In this document: piece by piece, positions 1 to 8,042 of the stretch
Numbering within the stretch: the first letter of the stretch is position 1
How the letters are laid out: each line of letters begins with the position of its first letter
DNA from: Peribacillus alkalitolerans
GTDB lineage: Bacteria > Bacillota > Bacilli > Bacillales > DSM-1321
Assembly (NCBI RefSeq): GCF_010882125.1
Contig: NZ_JAAGVZ010000001.1
Coordinates: 62,001-126,000, forward strand
DNA: 64,000 bases
Direction of reading: 5' to 3'
Program-made: the position numbers and the translations under genes
The notes under the pieces: generated by a model
What the model saw: the letters and a program-made list of their open reading frames with translations, nothing else
Database searches by the model: none
Told to the model about the DNA's origin: nothing

Positions 1-433
1 GAAGTAGCACTTTCCATATGATGGTGCTAGTTTTTGCACCCATAGCCTTAGCTGCTTCAATGACTCCTTTGTCAATTTCACGAAGTGCGATTTCCACCAT
101 TCTCGCGTAAAAGGGAGCCGCACCAATGATAAGTGCTGGCAAAGCAGCGTCCTCACCAATGATTGTACCGACCAGTACCTTTGTAAAAGGAATAAGTAAA
201 ACGATAAGGATAATGAATGGAATAGACCGGAAAATATTTACAAAAGCACTGATAACACCATTAATCAACTTATTTTCCCATATGTTCCCTTTTGATGTTA
301 GGAACAGTAGCAGACCAAGTGCAATTCCTAATACGAAGGTTGCCAATACTGACAATCCAGTCATGTAGAGGGTCTCAATAGTAGCCTCATAAATTCTTTC
401 CCATTTAACATTTGGAAAGTATGTCTCAAGCAC
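1..433 (-). CDS. metI: Methionine ABC transporter permease MetI (partial, cut by window edge)
   Basis: This is the inner-membrane permease of the methionine importer that works with MetN. Translation from a GTG at 433 gives a hydrophobic protein containing GLSVLATFVLGIALGLLL, then FRSIPFIILIVLLIP and the permease loop EIDKGVIEAAKAMGAKTS, the EAA motif that docks onto the ATPase. The GTG overlaps the end of metN by 8 bases and is preceded by GGAGGTGA, so the two are translationally coupled. The gene runs off the left edge; about 144 of the usual 220 or so codons are present. The substrate-binding protein metQ would be expected further left. The family call is confident; substrate choice rests on the MetN partner and the upstream S-box. 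Confidence 0.93.
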   Translation of the reverse strand, partial: MLETYFPNVKWERIYEATIETLYMTGLSVLATFVLGIALGLLLFLTSKGNIWENKLINGVISAFVNIFRSIPFIILIVLLIPFTKVLVGTIIGEDAALPALIIGAAPFYARMVEIALREIDKGVIEAAKAMGAKTSTIIWKVLL

Positions 434-1460
434 GGTCAATCACCTCCACACTTACCTTTTGATCTCTAATAAAATCTAAAGCTTTTTCGACTTCTTGCTT
501 CGGACCATCAACATGGATGAACAACGTTCCATAAGATCCTTTTTGAGTTTGCGATATTTTCCCTTGAACGATATTGACATCTAATTCGAAATTTCGGATT
601 AGTTTACTAATTAAAGGTTCTTCAGCCTCATCTCCAACAAACGTCAATTGCAAGAGCTTTCCTTCTGGATAACGTTCTAGTAGATGGTCTACAGTATTCT
701 TCGTTTCTTCTGGCTCAGTCACTTGTTGGACAAAGCGTTTTGTTATCGGTTGTCCCGGATTCTGAAACACATCTAGTACTTCTCCCAATTCAACGATTTT
801 CCCAGTTTCCATTACAGCCACTCGATGGCAAATTTTACGGATAACATGCATTTCATGTGTAATGAGGACAATTGTAAGACCAAGTGTTTTATTGATATCT
901 ACTAACAAATCCAGGATTGAGTCCGTTGTTTGCGGGTCCAATGCTGAAGTGGCTTCGTCACAAAGAAGAACTTTTGGATCATTTGCCAGTGCTCTAGCGA
1001 TCCCCACACGTTGTTTTTGCCCCCCGCTCAATTGAGATGGGTAAGCATTTTCTCTACCTTCTAAACCAACCAATTTGATTAGCTCATCTACTCTTTTTAA
1101 ACGCTTCGCTTTCGGTACTCCTGCAATTTCTAAAGGAAAAGCAATGTTTTCACGAACTGTTCTCGACCAGAGAAGATTAAAATGCTGAAAAATCATCCCT
1201 ATTTCTTGTCGAGCTTTTCTAAGTTGTGAACCTCTTATTTTTGAAACCTCTTTCTCTGCCACGATAACAGAACCTTCTGAAGGGATTTCCAAACCATTTA
1301 GCATTCTGATCAGCGTACTTTTACCTGCGCCACTATATCCAATGATTCCAAATATTTCACCATTTTGAATGTTTAAATTTATATTATCAACTGCTTTGAT
1401 TGTGTCTTGCGAAGCAAAACCTGACTTAAAAATCTTTGTTACATTTGACAAAGTTATCAT
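426..1460 (-). CDS. metN: Methionine ABC transporter ATP-binding protein MetN
   Basis: This 344-residue ATPase drives uptake of methionine or its derivatives through MetI. Visible motifs are Walker A GYSGAGKST (near residue 42), the signature LSGGQKQR (near 141) and Walker B VLLCDEATSALD (near 163). The last 80 or so residues (from about 265) form the ACT-like NIL domain typical of MetN, which senses methionine and inhibits transport. The ATG at 1460 follows GAGGTGAG. It is the first gene of the metN-metI operon and sits behind an S-box riboswitch and terminator, so transcription should rise when S-adenosylmethionine falls. In B. subtilis the equivalent operon also lies near yusD. Confidence 0.95.
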   Translation of the reverse strand: MITLSNVTKIFKSGFASQDTIKAVDNINLNIQNGEIFGIIGYSGAGKSTLIRMLNGLEIPSEGSVIVAEKEVSKIRGSQLRKARQEIGMIFQHFNLLWSRTVRENIAFPLEIAGVPKAKRLKRVDELIKLVGLEGRENAYPSQLSGGQKQRVGIARALANDPKVLLCDEATSALDPQTTDSILDLLVDINKTLGLTIVLITHEMHVIRKICHRVAVMETGKIVELGEVLDVFQNPGQPITKRFVQQVTEPEETKNTVDHLLERYPEGKLLQLTFVGDEAEEPLISKLIRNFELDVNIVQGKISQTQKGSYGTLFIHVDGPKQEVEKALDFIRDQKVSVEVIDRA

Positions 1461-1548
1461 TACAACTCACCTCGATCATTCATTTGCACCTGTCATAGTA
1501 TTCGTAGAGAGGTTTATCTTCATCCTCTTTAGATATCAACGTTAGGAA

Positions 1549-1585
1549 TAAAAAAAGCCTTTCTGCACAAATGAGCAGAAAGGCA
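1549..1585 (-). terminator. S-box-controlled terminator in the metN leader
   Basis: On the minus strand a 10-bp perfect stem (GCCTTTCTGC with GCAGAAAGGC) and an 8-base loop are followed by a run of T. It lies just downstream of the SAM aptamer and about 90 bases before the metN start, as expected for the expression platform of a SAM-I riboswitch. Confidence 0.9.
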
Positions 1586-1603
1586 TAATAATTCATATTC
1601 CTT

Positions 1604-1721
1604 TCTCTCATCTCCCAAAGTCTATGACTTTGTGTGAATTGGCACCTTTTCTAAGAACCGTTAAGTTCTTTGAAGGTTGCCGGGTTTCATCGGGCACATC
1701 CCTCCACCTCTCTTGATAAGA
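1604..1721 (-). promoter_or_regulatory. SAM-I (S-box) riboswitch of metNI
   Basis: Read on the minus strand, the leader contains the conserved S-box landmarks in order: CTTATCAAGAGAGGTGGAGG, GATGAAACCCGGCAACC, a variable hairpin around AAGAACTTAACGGTTCTT, AAGGTGCCAATTC and the closing GAGATGAGAG. A strong terminator follows. In this class SAM binding stabilises the terminator and switches off methionine uptake genes. Assigned from primary-sequence motifs, not from a covariance model. Confidence 0.95.
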
Positions 1722-1836
1722 GTTGACATATATTCAATTAACGTATTAAATGACAAAAGCGAAAATAGATTACGAGAGTGATAATATCATGTCAAATTTG
1801 GTGTGTCAATAACAATCGTTTAAATATTTTTTACCC

Positions 1837-3147
1837 TTAAGCTTTAACTGTCTGTGAAGACACGCCAGTGGCCTTCTCAATCGCTTGCTCAAGATCTTCT
1901 ATCAAATCCTCTACGTTCTCTATTCCAACAGATAAACGCACAAGGTCTTCCGTCACTCCTGCAGCCTTTAATTCATCAGCACTTAATTGTTGATGGGTAG
2001 TAGATGCAGGGTGGATAATTAAGCTTTTTGCATCACCCACATTGGCAACATGAGACCAAAGTTTTGCTGAGTTAATTAATGTAGCCCCTGCTTCACGACC
2101 ACCCTCAATTCCAAACACTAAAACTGCACCCGCCCCTTTAGGCAAATATTTGTCCGCTAAAACTTTACCAGGATGGCTATTATCACCAGGATACAGTACC
2201 CATTTCACGGCAGGATGGGCTTTTAAGTACTCTACAACTTTTTTTGTATTTACGATATGCTCTTTTATCCGTACGTGTAATGTTTCCAACCCTAAATTAA
2301 ATTGGAAGGCATTAAACGGACTAATTGCTGGCCCAAGGTCTCTCAACAATTGTACTCTAGCCTTAATGATATAGGCAGCTGCCCCAATCGCTTGAGAATA
2401 CACAAGGTTATTATAGCTAGGATCTGGTTCAGTGAACCCAGGGAATTTTGGAGAATTCCAATCGAATTTCCCACCATCGACAATGATTCCCCCTAAAGTG
2501 GTTCCATTTCCTAATAACCACTTTGTAGCAGAGTGAATGACAATGTCCGCACCATGTTCAATCGGTCGGCAAAGATAAGGCGTAGCAAAGGTATTATCAA
2601 TGATGAGTGGAATCCCAGATTCATGCGCGATTTCAGCCACTTTCTCAATATCAAGGACATGAAGGCTAGGATTGCCAATGGTTTCAGCAAAAATGGCTTT
2701 CGTCTTTGGAGTGATGGCCTGTCGGAAGTTTTCAGGTTGCTCAGGATCAACAAATTTCACACTGATTCCATACTTCGGTAATGTAGTTGCAAACAGATTA
2801 TAGGTACCGCCATACAGGGCAGAAGCAGCTACGACTTCATCCCCTGCATTAGCGATATTTAAAATGGCCAAAGTGATTGCGGCCATCCCACTAGCTACTG
2901 CTAAAGCACCAATTCCACCTTCAAGCAAGGCGACTCTTTCTTCAAACACAGTTGTGGTAGGATTATGAATTCGGGTATAAATATAACCCGGTTCTTTTAA
3001 GCCAAACAGATTGGCTGCGTGGTCTGTGTCTTTAAACAGGTAAGCATTGCTTTGATAAATGGGTACTGACCGAGCACCTGTCACAGGATCTTCCTGAAGT
3101 CCTCCATGAATGCTTAAAGTCTCAAATCGATAATTTTTTCCCACCAT
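1837..3147 (-). CDS. metY: O-acetylhomoserine sulfhydrylase (MetY-type PLP enzyme)
   Basis: A 436-residue cytosolic Cys/Met-metabolism PLP enzyme. The N-terminus FETLSIHGG and segment [20 protein letters not shown] are typical of O-acetylhomoserine (thiol)-lyases, which make homocysteine or methionine directly from sulfide or methanethiol. The cofactor lysine is in HSATKW (near residue 210), with the upstream [15 protein letters not shown]. The length and the internal insertion [16 protein letters not shown] fit MetY rather than the shorter cystathionine synthases or lyases. The ATG follows AGGAGAGAGGCAAA. It is a single-gene unit with its own S-box, so it is co-regulated with metNI. Distinguishing O-acetyl from O-succinyl substrate cannot be done by eye. 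Confidence 0.9.
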   Translation of the reverse strand: MVGKNYRFETLSIHGGLQEDPVTGARSVPIYQSNAYLFKDTDHAANLFGLKEPGYIYTRIHNPTTTVFEERVALLEGGIGALAVASGMAAITLAILNIANAGDEVVAASALYGGTYNLFATTLPKYGISVKFVDPEQPENFRQAITPKTKAIFAETIGNPSLHVLDIEKVAEIAHESGIPLIIDNTFATPYLCRPIEHGADIVIHSATKWLLGNGTTLGGIIVDGGKFDWNSPKFPGFTEPDPSYNNLVYSQAIGAAAYIIKARVQLLRDLGPAISPFNAFQFNLGLETLHVRIKEHIVNTKKVVEYLKAHPAVKWVLYPGDNSHPGKVLADKYLPKGAGAVLVFGIEGGREAGATLINSAKLWSHVANVGDAKSLIIHPASTTHQQLSADELKAAGVTEDLVRLSVGIENVEDLIEDLEQAIEKATGVSSQTVKA

Positions 3148-3234
3148 TTTGCCTCTCTCCTTATCAAATCAAAATTTATTTCCACCAACTCAGCATGAAG
3201 CGAGGGAAGATTAAAGGACGCTTTCGAAGAGGCA

Positions 3235-3265
3235 TGAAAAAAGCCTCTTCCACATAGAAGAGACT
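3235..3265 (-). terminator. S-box-controlled terminator in the metY leader
   Basis: On the minus strand a 9-bp stem (AGTCTCTTC with GAAGAGGCT, one G-T pair), loop TATGTG, then a T run. It sits between the SAM aptamer and the metY start and is the likely regulated terminator. Confidence 0.85.
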
Positions 3266-3277
3266 GTTAAAAACGCT

Positions 3278-3380
3278 CTTCTCATCTTTCAGGATTAATA
3301 CATCCTGCTGAAATTAGCACCGTGTATACATACCGGTTGCCGGGCTTCATCGGGTCAGTCCCTCCGCCACTCTGGATAAG
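3278..3380 (-). promoter_or_regulatory. SAM-I (S-box) riboswitch of metY
   Basis: On the minus strand: CTTATCCAGAGTGGCGGAGG, then GATGAAGCCCGGCAACC, a variable hairpin, GGTGCTAATTTC, and a closing GATGAGAAGAG. These are the conserved S-box elements in the right order and spacing. It differs in detail from the metN copy, so the two are independent members of the same regulon. Confidence 0.94.
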
Positions 3381-3489
3381 ATTTAACTATTTAAATTAAT
3401 TTACTTGAATTTTATTTCCATTACTTCGTTAAAACGAAATATAACACACTGAATTTTGCTAGTCAATTAATTTTTAGAAAATTATAAAA

Positions 3490-3825
3490 TTAACATTTGT
3501 AGGGTTTTGCAAGTAGGACAATGCTTTCTAAACGGAGAATGTCCCTAAAGTTACCTCGTACCTTCATCGCCCTTGTATTAATAAAATCTTGGAATCTCTT
3601 TTTACCTAACAACCAATCCTCGAGTATATCAGGTTCGCATTCAATTTTAATGGTGGTAAAGTTCTCTTGATTTGGTTTAAAGGATATATTGTCTTTTGAT
3701 AAGAAGAACTGAATAGAAGAATGGTTTGACTGAATTTCCACTTGAAGTCCTTTTTCTGGCAACATAACTGAAATATGTTTTCTTTCAGAACACTCTTGTA
3801 AGAATTGTTGAATCATTGAAACCAT
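3490..3825 (-). CDS. yusD: YusD-like SCP2-type small protein
   Basis: A 111-residue soluble protein of unknown function. Sequence and position resemble B. subtilis YusD, a small protein with a sterol carrier protein 2-like fold: a central stretch of alternating hydrophobic strands, then ILEDWLLGKKRFQDFINTRAMKVRGNFRDILRLESIVL, typical of the helical end of SCP2 domains (quoted only as a landmark for residues 68 to 105). The ATG follows AAGGAGAGG. It lies upstream of yusE and yusF in the same orientation, separated by an MFS gene and a repeat. It may bind a hydrophobic ligand, but nothing in the sequence says which. Confidence 0.65.
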   Translation of the reverse strand: MVSMIQQFLQECSERKHISVMLPEKGLQVEIQSNHSSIQFFLSKDNISFKPNQENFTTIKIECEPDILEDWLLGKKRFQDFINTRAMKVRGNFRDILRLESIVLLAKPYKC

Positions 3826-3962
3826 CCTATCCCTCTCCTTCTAAAGCTCATGAATAAGATGTTCTCTTAAAATGTTCAAAATCCCTTCATTTTCCATCAT
3901 AAAAATTCTATTTTTTCCCATCAATTAATGACAATTCTTCATATCTCTGAAGCTATACCGAC

Positions 3963-4004
3963 AAAAAAAGACACATCATTTCCCGAGAAATAGCAAGTGG
4001 TGTC
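3963..4004 (-). terminator. Terminator after the MFS gene
   Basis: On the minus strand GACACCA pairs with TGATGTGTC around a loop of about 20 bases, followed by seven T. It lies immediately downstream of the MFS stop codon. Confidence 0.7.
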
Positions 4005-4014
4005 GAGGAAAACG

Positions 4015-5268
4015 TTAAACTTGGGAAATTGCCACTTTTTCTTTTTTATTCGGAAGCATGGATTTGCAGATAAAGAAAAAATAACAAGTTCCCATAAGAT
4101 AAATCATGGATGTGATGGTAAATACAGTAGCATAACCCCAATAGACTCCATAGCTCATGACGATGGAAGTTGAGACAGGTCCCATGAACGCCCATCCTAA
4201 ATTGAATGCCATTTGATTGGCTGAGCTGGCAAGACCTTTAGAGTTTGCAGGAACAAGTGACATCATGAGTGACATTTGAATAGGATTTCCCGCATTCATA
4301 AGGGCTTGCCGGAACAGAAATGCTATTGCAGCCACTACTAGATGCTCTGTATAAGCAGTTAGCAGTAAAAATGGTAGGGATAGTAATTGTAATAGAACGA
4401 CAGCTTTTACCTCGCCAACCCTCTTGACCACTGCAGGTCCAATAAACATCGCGATAGCTGTTGCTGCTTGGCCCAGGGAAATAATAATCCCAATAATTGA
4501 ATTAGGTGCGTGGAAGCGGTCAGCGAAATAGAGGTTTAAGTATGGAATTACTAACCCCGCTCCAATTCCAATAATCAATTGTGATCCTGCAAAAAGCAAA
4601 ATGAAATACAAGGGAGCCTTTTTTTCCTTTTTACCAATTACCTCAATACCATTTCCTACTTCCTTTTCCTTCGCTTCTTTAATTTTCATTAATGGCCATA
4701 TCGCTAGTAAATATATAGCACTCCCTATTAACAATGTAGTCCTAATTGAGTGCAGGTTTGAGGTGAATTGTAAAAACAGGTCAGTTAATAACCCTCCAGA
4801 AACATTACCAATCACATTTGCTAGTGTCATTAATGAAAAATGAATGCTGAATAAATGAATTCGCTGAGAAGGATTCGAGTTATCCGAAAGGATTGGGATC
4901 ATAGAAACTTGTAGGAATGCTGAAGTTCCTCCAGCCAAAAAAGCAAATAACAGTAAGGATGACTCCGTTTCGACAATTGAACGGCCTATAGTAAAGATTC
5001 CGGTTAAAATAAGCCCGATGATCAGTATATTCTTTCGACCTTTTTTATCTGCAAGAAGTCCAGCTGGTACAAGTAATAATGCGGTTGCCAATGAGGCCAT
5101 GGAAACGACCTTACCATTAACCACATCCTCAAAACCCAACGTCCTTATATAGAAATTATAAATGACCATAAATATTCCAAAACCTATTTGGATAAAAAAA
5201 TTGCCAAGTAAAATCCACTTAATATTTTGATTGTATGATTGAATTTGGTGTCTCCACTCCATCAGCAT
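4015..5268 (-). CDS. MFS transporter
   Basis: A 417-residue integral membrane protein with about 12 hydrophobic helices. The MFS loop 2-3 motif is visible as GLLADKKGRKN (near residue 74). A short basic/acidic cytoplasmic loop (KIKEAKEKEVGNG then EKKAPLYF, near 200 to 220) separates the two six-helix halves, as in the family. Substrate is unknown; an efflux role is likely but only inferred. The gene is alone, ends in its own terminator and breaks the yusD-yusE neighbourhood, so it looks like a local insertion relative to B. subtilis. Start: ATG at 5268 behind AAGGGGC; an ATG two codons later is also possible. Confidence 0.85.
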   Translation of the reverse strand: MLMEWRHQIQSYNQNIKWILLGNFFIQIGFGIFMVIYNFYIRTLGFEDVVNGKVVSMASLATALLLVPAGLLADKKGRKNILIIGLILTGIFTIGRSIVETESSLLLFAFLAGGTSAFLQVSMIPILSDNSNPSQRIHLFSIHFSLMTLANVIGNVSGGLLTDLFLQFTSNLHSIRTTLLIGSAIYLLAIWPLMKIKEAKEKEVGNGIEVIGKKEKKAPLYFILLFAGSQLIIGIGAGLVIPYLNLYFADRFHAPNSIIGIIISLGQAATAIAMFIGPAVVKRVGEVKAVVLLQLLSLPFLLLTAYTEHLVVAAIAFLFRQALMNAGNPIQMSLMMSLVPANSKGLASSANQMAFNLGWAFMGPVSTSIVMSYGVYWGYATVFTITSMIYLMGTCYFFFICKSMLPNKKEKVAISQV

Positions 5269-5476
5269 GATGTTGCGCCCCTTTGATTATTTCGTCTCCC
5301 TAAATATATACGTATACAAGTTAGAAAGTAAATATATTTTCAGAAATTAACAACAATATAATTTTGTAAGAGTACATTAGAATCCTTGGAGTAGAGCAAA
5401 GCATTAGCGGAGGAGATTGCCTAATTACACTTAACATCAACTTTTTTGTGCACCAATTTAGACTTTCTAAAAGAAT

Positions 5477-5662
5477 AGACTGTGTTAAAGTACATTGTTG
5501 ATTTTAAGTAGTTTATTGATTGGAGTGGAAGACGCTTGACTCCTGGGGGATTAGCGTTACAGGCGAGACCCCGCAGGAGCGCTAGCGACGAGGAGGCTCG
5601 GCGAACGCCCCCCGGAAAGCAAGCGTCTGGAACGGAAATCAACAGGCAAGTTTAACAGAGCC
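5477..5662. repeat. GC-rich MITE-like palindromic repeat, copy 1
   Basis: The inner core (5516 to 5645) begins TTGATTGGAGTGGAAGACGC and ends as an imperfect inverted copy, CAAGCGTCTGGAACGGAAAT. Outer flanks GACTGTGTTAAA (left) and TTTAACAGAGCC (right) are also inverted. The internal part is far more GC-rich than its surroundings. Nearly the same sequence recurs at 15938-16066; diverged relatives are at 15566, 29439, 46000 and 61581. Relative to copy 4 it carries an extra 18 bases inside its left flank. Non-coding. Confidence 0.85.
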
Positions 5663-5667
5663 AAAGA

Positions 5668-5699
5668 ATAAAAAACATCGCCATATTTTGACGATGTTT
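5668..5699 (-). terminator. Terminator after yusE
   Basis: Stem AAACATCG with CGATGTTT, an 11-base loop, then a T run on the minus strand directly after the yusE stop codon. Confidence 0.85.
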
Positions 5700-5703
5700 C
5701 GTT

Positions 5704-6012
5704 CTATCTTTTTAATTTTGCAAGCAAGTCTGGTACCGACTGAAAGGCATATATACGTTCCACAAGCGTTCCATTTTCAAAAAGTAGAAAACATGGGACA
5801 CTTTCAATTTTATAATGATTCGCTATATCAGGGAGAAAGTTTAAATCGATTCGTTCTATTTTCAATTCAGGCAGCATTGACTCAACCACTGTTAGCATTT
5901 TTGAAGCTACTTGGCATGTTCCGCAAATGGGCGTGTAAATATATAAACCAAATAGTTTCTGACTTTTTACATTATGTTGTAATTGTTCCAAGGAGTATGA
6001 ATGAATCGACAT
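5704..6012 (-). CDS. yusE: YusE-like thioredoxin family protein
   Basis: A 102-residue single-domain thioredoxin-like protein. The redox motif is CGTC (near residue 30, in YTPICGTCQVA) in place of the classical CGPC. The cis-proline strand is IESVPCFLLFENG, a standard thioredoxin feature. No signal peptide, so it should be cytosolic. It lies directly downstream of yusF; the Shine-Dalgarno AAAGGA overlaps the yusF stop, so the two genes are coupled. The matching order in B. subtilis supports the name. Partner proteins are unknown. Confidence 0.85.
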   Translation of the reverse strand: MSIHSYSLEQLQHNVKSQKLFGLYIYTPICGTCQVASKMLTVVESMLPELKIERIDLNFLPDIANHYKIESVPCFLLFENGTLVERIYAFQSVPDLLAKLKR

Positions 6013-6024
6013 GTTTTTACTAGG

Positions 6025-6381
6025 TCATCCTTTACTTAAAAATTCAGTATTAACATCTATATTGGCACTTAATAGGACGGTGGCAAGATGGTGTTTAGGT
6101 GCCGTGGCTACTTCACGATATGCTCGATCTATATAAATATGTGATGCCTCTGGAAACTCCCTTTTGAACTGTTTTCTCAGTTTTTCTCCAGCTTCATCAG
6201 CATCAACTAGAATATACACTTCTTTATTAAAAAGCTCATCAATTAACTCATCCAGCTTACTCAATGAGATTGTTCCATTTGTGCAAATGATTTCCACAGG
6301 TTCGTTTACGACACTTTTAACTTTCCTTTTGTCAGACGTCCCTTCCACGATAATCACTTTTTCCAACTGCAGATTTTCCAT
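6025..6381 (-). CDS. yusF: YusF-like Toprim domain protein
   Basis: A small stand-alone Toprim protein of about 118 residues. The two metal-binding Toprim motifs are clear: the glutamate in KVIIVEGTSDKRK and the acidic ILVDADEAGEKLRK (DxD). The family is related to RNase M5 and primase Toprim domains; a nucleic-acid cleavage or binding role is inferred, not shown. The chosen start (MENLQLEK) is preceded by GGGTGATGG; a longer reading frame from 6414 has no ribosome binding site. It forms a two-gene unit with yusE. Confidence 0.8.
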   Translation of the reverse strand: MENLQLEKVIIVEGTSDKRKVKSVVNEPVEIICTNGTISLSKLDELIDELFNKEVYILVDADEAGEKLRKQFKREFPEASHIYIDRAYREVATAPKHHLATVLLSANIDVNTEFLSKG

Positions 6382-6483
6382 AGCCATCACCCATTTCGAG
6401 CAAATAAGAAGCATGTAAAAAAGGTATTATTATGTTTATTATTCAGTAAAAGGACAAGATATGTGCAAAAATTAGTATTTGAT

Positions 6484-6614
6484 TAGAAAACTCGTCGATT
6501 GGCGAGCCCTAAGGCGAAGACAGAGGCGTAGTTGCACCCATACTTAATTCCTAAAATTGGCCACTACGTCGACATTCTTCTATGCTGCCAAATTATACTT
6601 ACATAAAGTAAAAT
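6484..6614. repeat. Degenerate intergenic element, copy E1
   Basis: This gene-free stretch resembles three other intergenic segments. Shared landmarks with 23905-24034 are TTAGAAAA, AAGGCGAAGA, GTTGC, then AAATTTGG or AAAATTGG, ATGCTGCCAA and a CTTTAC-like end. Weaker relatives are at 22393-22510, 15480-15535 and, as a fragment, 7288-7345. Alignment by eye only; it may be an old mobile element. The rest of the 6.4-6.88 kb gap shows nothing recognisable. Confidence 0.5.
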
Positions 6615-6840
6615 AAATTTAGATCTTCTTTTATCTTATTCATTATTCTAGAAAAAAGTGTATTCTTCCTTTATTTTTCTACAGTTAATCATACTTTCCC
6701 CACAAACACTAAACGTAAATCAAATAATCCTAATATTATACAATTCTCAGGATGGCGAGTATTCGGAAGTTAGGCAAAGCCCTAATTATTCTTATTTTCC
6801 TAATAGTCACTAGGTTAATTTCCTTCTCTAATGCCCATTA

Positions 6841-6873
6841 AAAAAAACAAAAAGGAGAGCATCGGCCCTCCTT
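6841..6873 (-). terminator. Terminator after gcvH
   Basis: AAGGAG pairs with CTCCTT around a GGGCCGATGCT-type loop on the minus strand, followed by TTTTTGTTTTTTTT. Directly downstream of gcvH. Confidence 0.8.
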
Positions 6874-6879
6874 CAAACA

Positions 6880-7263
6880 TTAAGCTTCTTTAATCATTTC
6901 TTCATATTGCTCAGCAGTCATAAGATTTTCGTATTCGCTGGAATTAGATGGTTCAATTACGACCATCCAAGCTTTTTCGTAAGGAGATTCGTTTACAAAT
7001 TCAGGATTGTCACTTAGCTCCTCATTTACTGCCACTACTTTACCACTAACTGGTGCATAAAGCTCAGAAACAGTCTTAACTGACTCAACACTACCGAACG
7101 GCTCGTCCGCTGTTACTTCATCGCCTACTTCTGGAAGCTCAACGAAAACGATATCACCAAGCTCTGATTGAGCGAAAAATGTAATACCGACACGCATGTT
7201 TCCGTCTTCTACTTTTACCCATTCATGTTCTTCAGAATAACGAAGCTCTTTTGGTGTTGTCAT
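6880..7263 (-). CDS. gcvH: Glycine cleavage system H protein
   Basis: A 127-residue lipoyl carrier that shuttles the aminomethyl group between the P, T and L proteins of glycine cleavage; in Bacilli GcvH also serves in lipoate relay. The lipoyl-lysine loop is intact: [18 protein letters not shown], with the lysine near residue 63. N-terminal [11 protein letters not shown] and the acidic C-terminus are standard. The start is the ATG behind GGAGGAGATTGG; an upstream TTG in the same frame overlaps the ribosome binding site. It stands alone, as in B. subtilis, apart from the gcvT and gcvPA/PB genes. Confidence 0.96.
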   Translation of the reverse strand: MTTPKELRYSEEHEWVKVEDGNMRVGITFFAQSELGDIVFVELPEVGDEVTADEPFGSVESVKTVSELYAPVSGKVVAVNEELSDNPEFVNESPYEKAWMVVIEPSNSSEYENLMTAEQYEEMIKEA

Positions 7264-7490
7264 CCCAATCTCCTCCAAGTTATGTAATTAGAAAACTTAG
7301 ACAACGCCTAGTCATAATGCCGGCGATTGCCTAGTTGCGCTTATACTATCTCCGTCCTTATATCACTAACACAGAATTTCTTCTAAGCAGTCATAAGATG
7401 ATTGGGATAGTATAAAACAATCTATTGATACTAATTGTTTTCATAATATCGATGATATCGTAACAATCAGGTATCTACAAACTATAATAC

Positions 7491-7850
7491 TTACTTTTTG
7501 GACCAGATCTCATTAAATTCTTCTTCCTTGAAACCGACCGTCACTTTAGTTCCGTCAGTAGCAATAGGACGTTTAATCAACATGCCATCAGATGCCAGTA
7601 AATCAAGTAACTCGGATTCACTAGCCGTTTTCATTTTATCTTTAATGCCTAGCTCACGATATTTTTGGCCACTCGTGTTGAAGAATTTTTTCAGCTCGAG
7701 GCCACTAGTTCGATAGAATTCTTCTATTTCGTCTTTTGACGGTGGATTTTCAACAATATGTATTTCATTATAGGCGATTCCTTGTTGGTCTAACCACTTT
7801 TTTGCATTACGGCAAGTACCGCACTTTGGATACCAATAAAACTTCAACAT
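7491..7850 (-). CDS. yusI: YusI-like ArsC/Spx family protein
   Basis: A 119-residue thioredoxin-fold protein of the ArsC/Spx superfamily. N-terminal FYWYPKCGTCRNAKKWLD holds a CxxC pair, and the C-terminal half has LIKRPIATDG, the RP motif of the family. It lacks arsenate operon neighbours, so arsenate reduction is not implied; YusI of B. subtilis occupies the same place between gcvH and fadE. The role is unknown; redox sensing or glutaredoxin-like chemistry is only inferred. The start follows a weak GGGGTGATAAAAT. Confidence 0.85.
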   Translation of the reverse strand: MLKFYWYPKCGTCRNAKKWLDQQGIAYNEIHIVENPPSKDEIEEFYRTSGLELKKFFNTSGQKYRELGIKDKMKTASESELLDLLASDGMLIKRPIATDGTKVTVGFKEEEFNEIWSKK

Positions 7851-7995
7851 ATTTTATCACCCCGTCTTTTAGAATAACCTCTTTTCGACAAAAAAACAAA
7901 GTAAAATTATTCGAATATTATCTGAAAAACGAATCCTGCTAGTCACTGTTCAACTCTCATTATCAAATAAATATTTGTGGATCGTATTGGCGTTT

Positions 7996-8034
7996 TAAAA
8001 AAATCTAAGAAACCGCCTAAAGGCGGTTTCTTAG
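7996..8034 (-). terminator. Terminator of the fadN-fadA-fadE operon
   Basis: CTAAGAAACCGCC pairs with GGCGGTTTCTTAG around a very short loop; on the minus strand a T run follows. Lies just after fadE. Confidence 0.92.
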
Positions 8035-8042
8035 TTAAAGTA

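Noticed and set aside
2150-2374. Antisense frames inside metY, and similar frames inside fadE, fadA, fadN, TRAP permease and other long genes
   Set aside because: They mirror the codon structure of strong genes on the other strand and lack ribosome binding sites.
5421-5642. 73-codon frame antisense to repeat copy 1
   Set aside because: It lies in the GC-rich palindromic repeat, which lacks stops by composition; the same applies to frames at 15551-15760, 46043-46252 and 61623-61850.
7491-7850. Arsenate reductase
   Set aside because: The protein has the ArsC/Spx fold, but there are no arsenic genes nearby and its place matches B. subtilis yusI.
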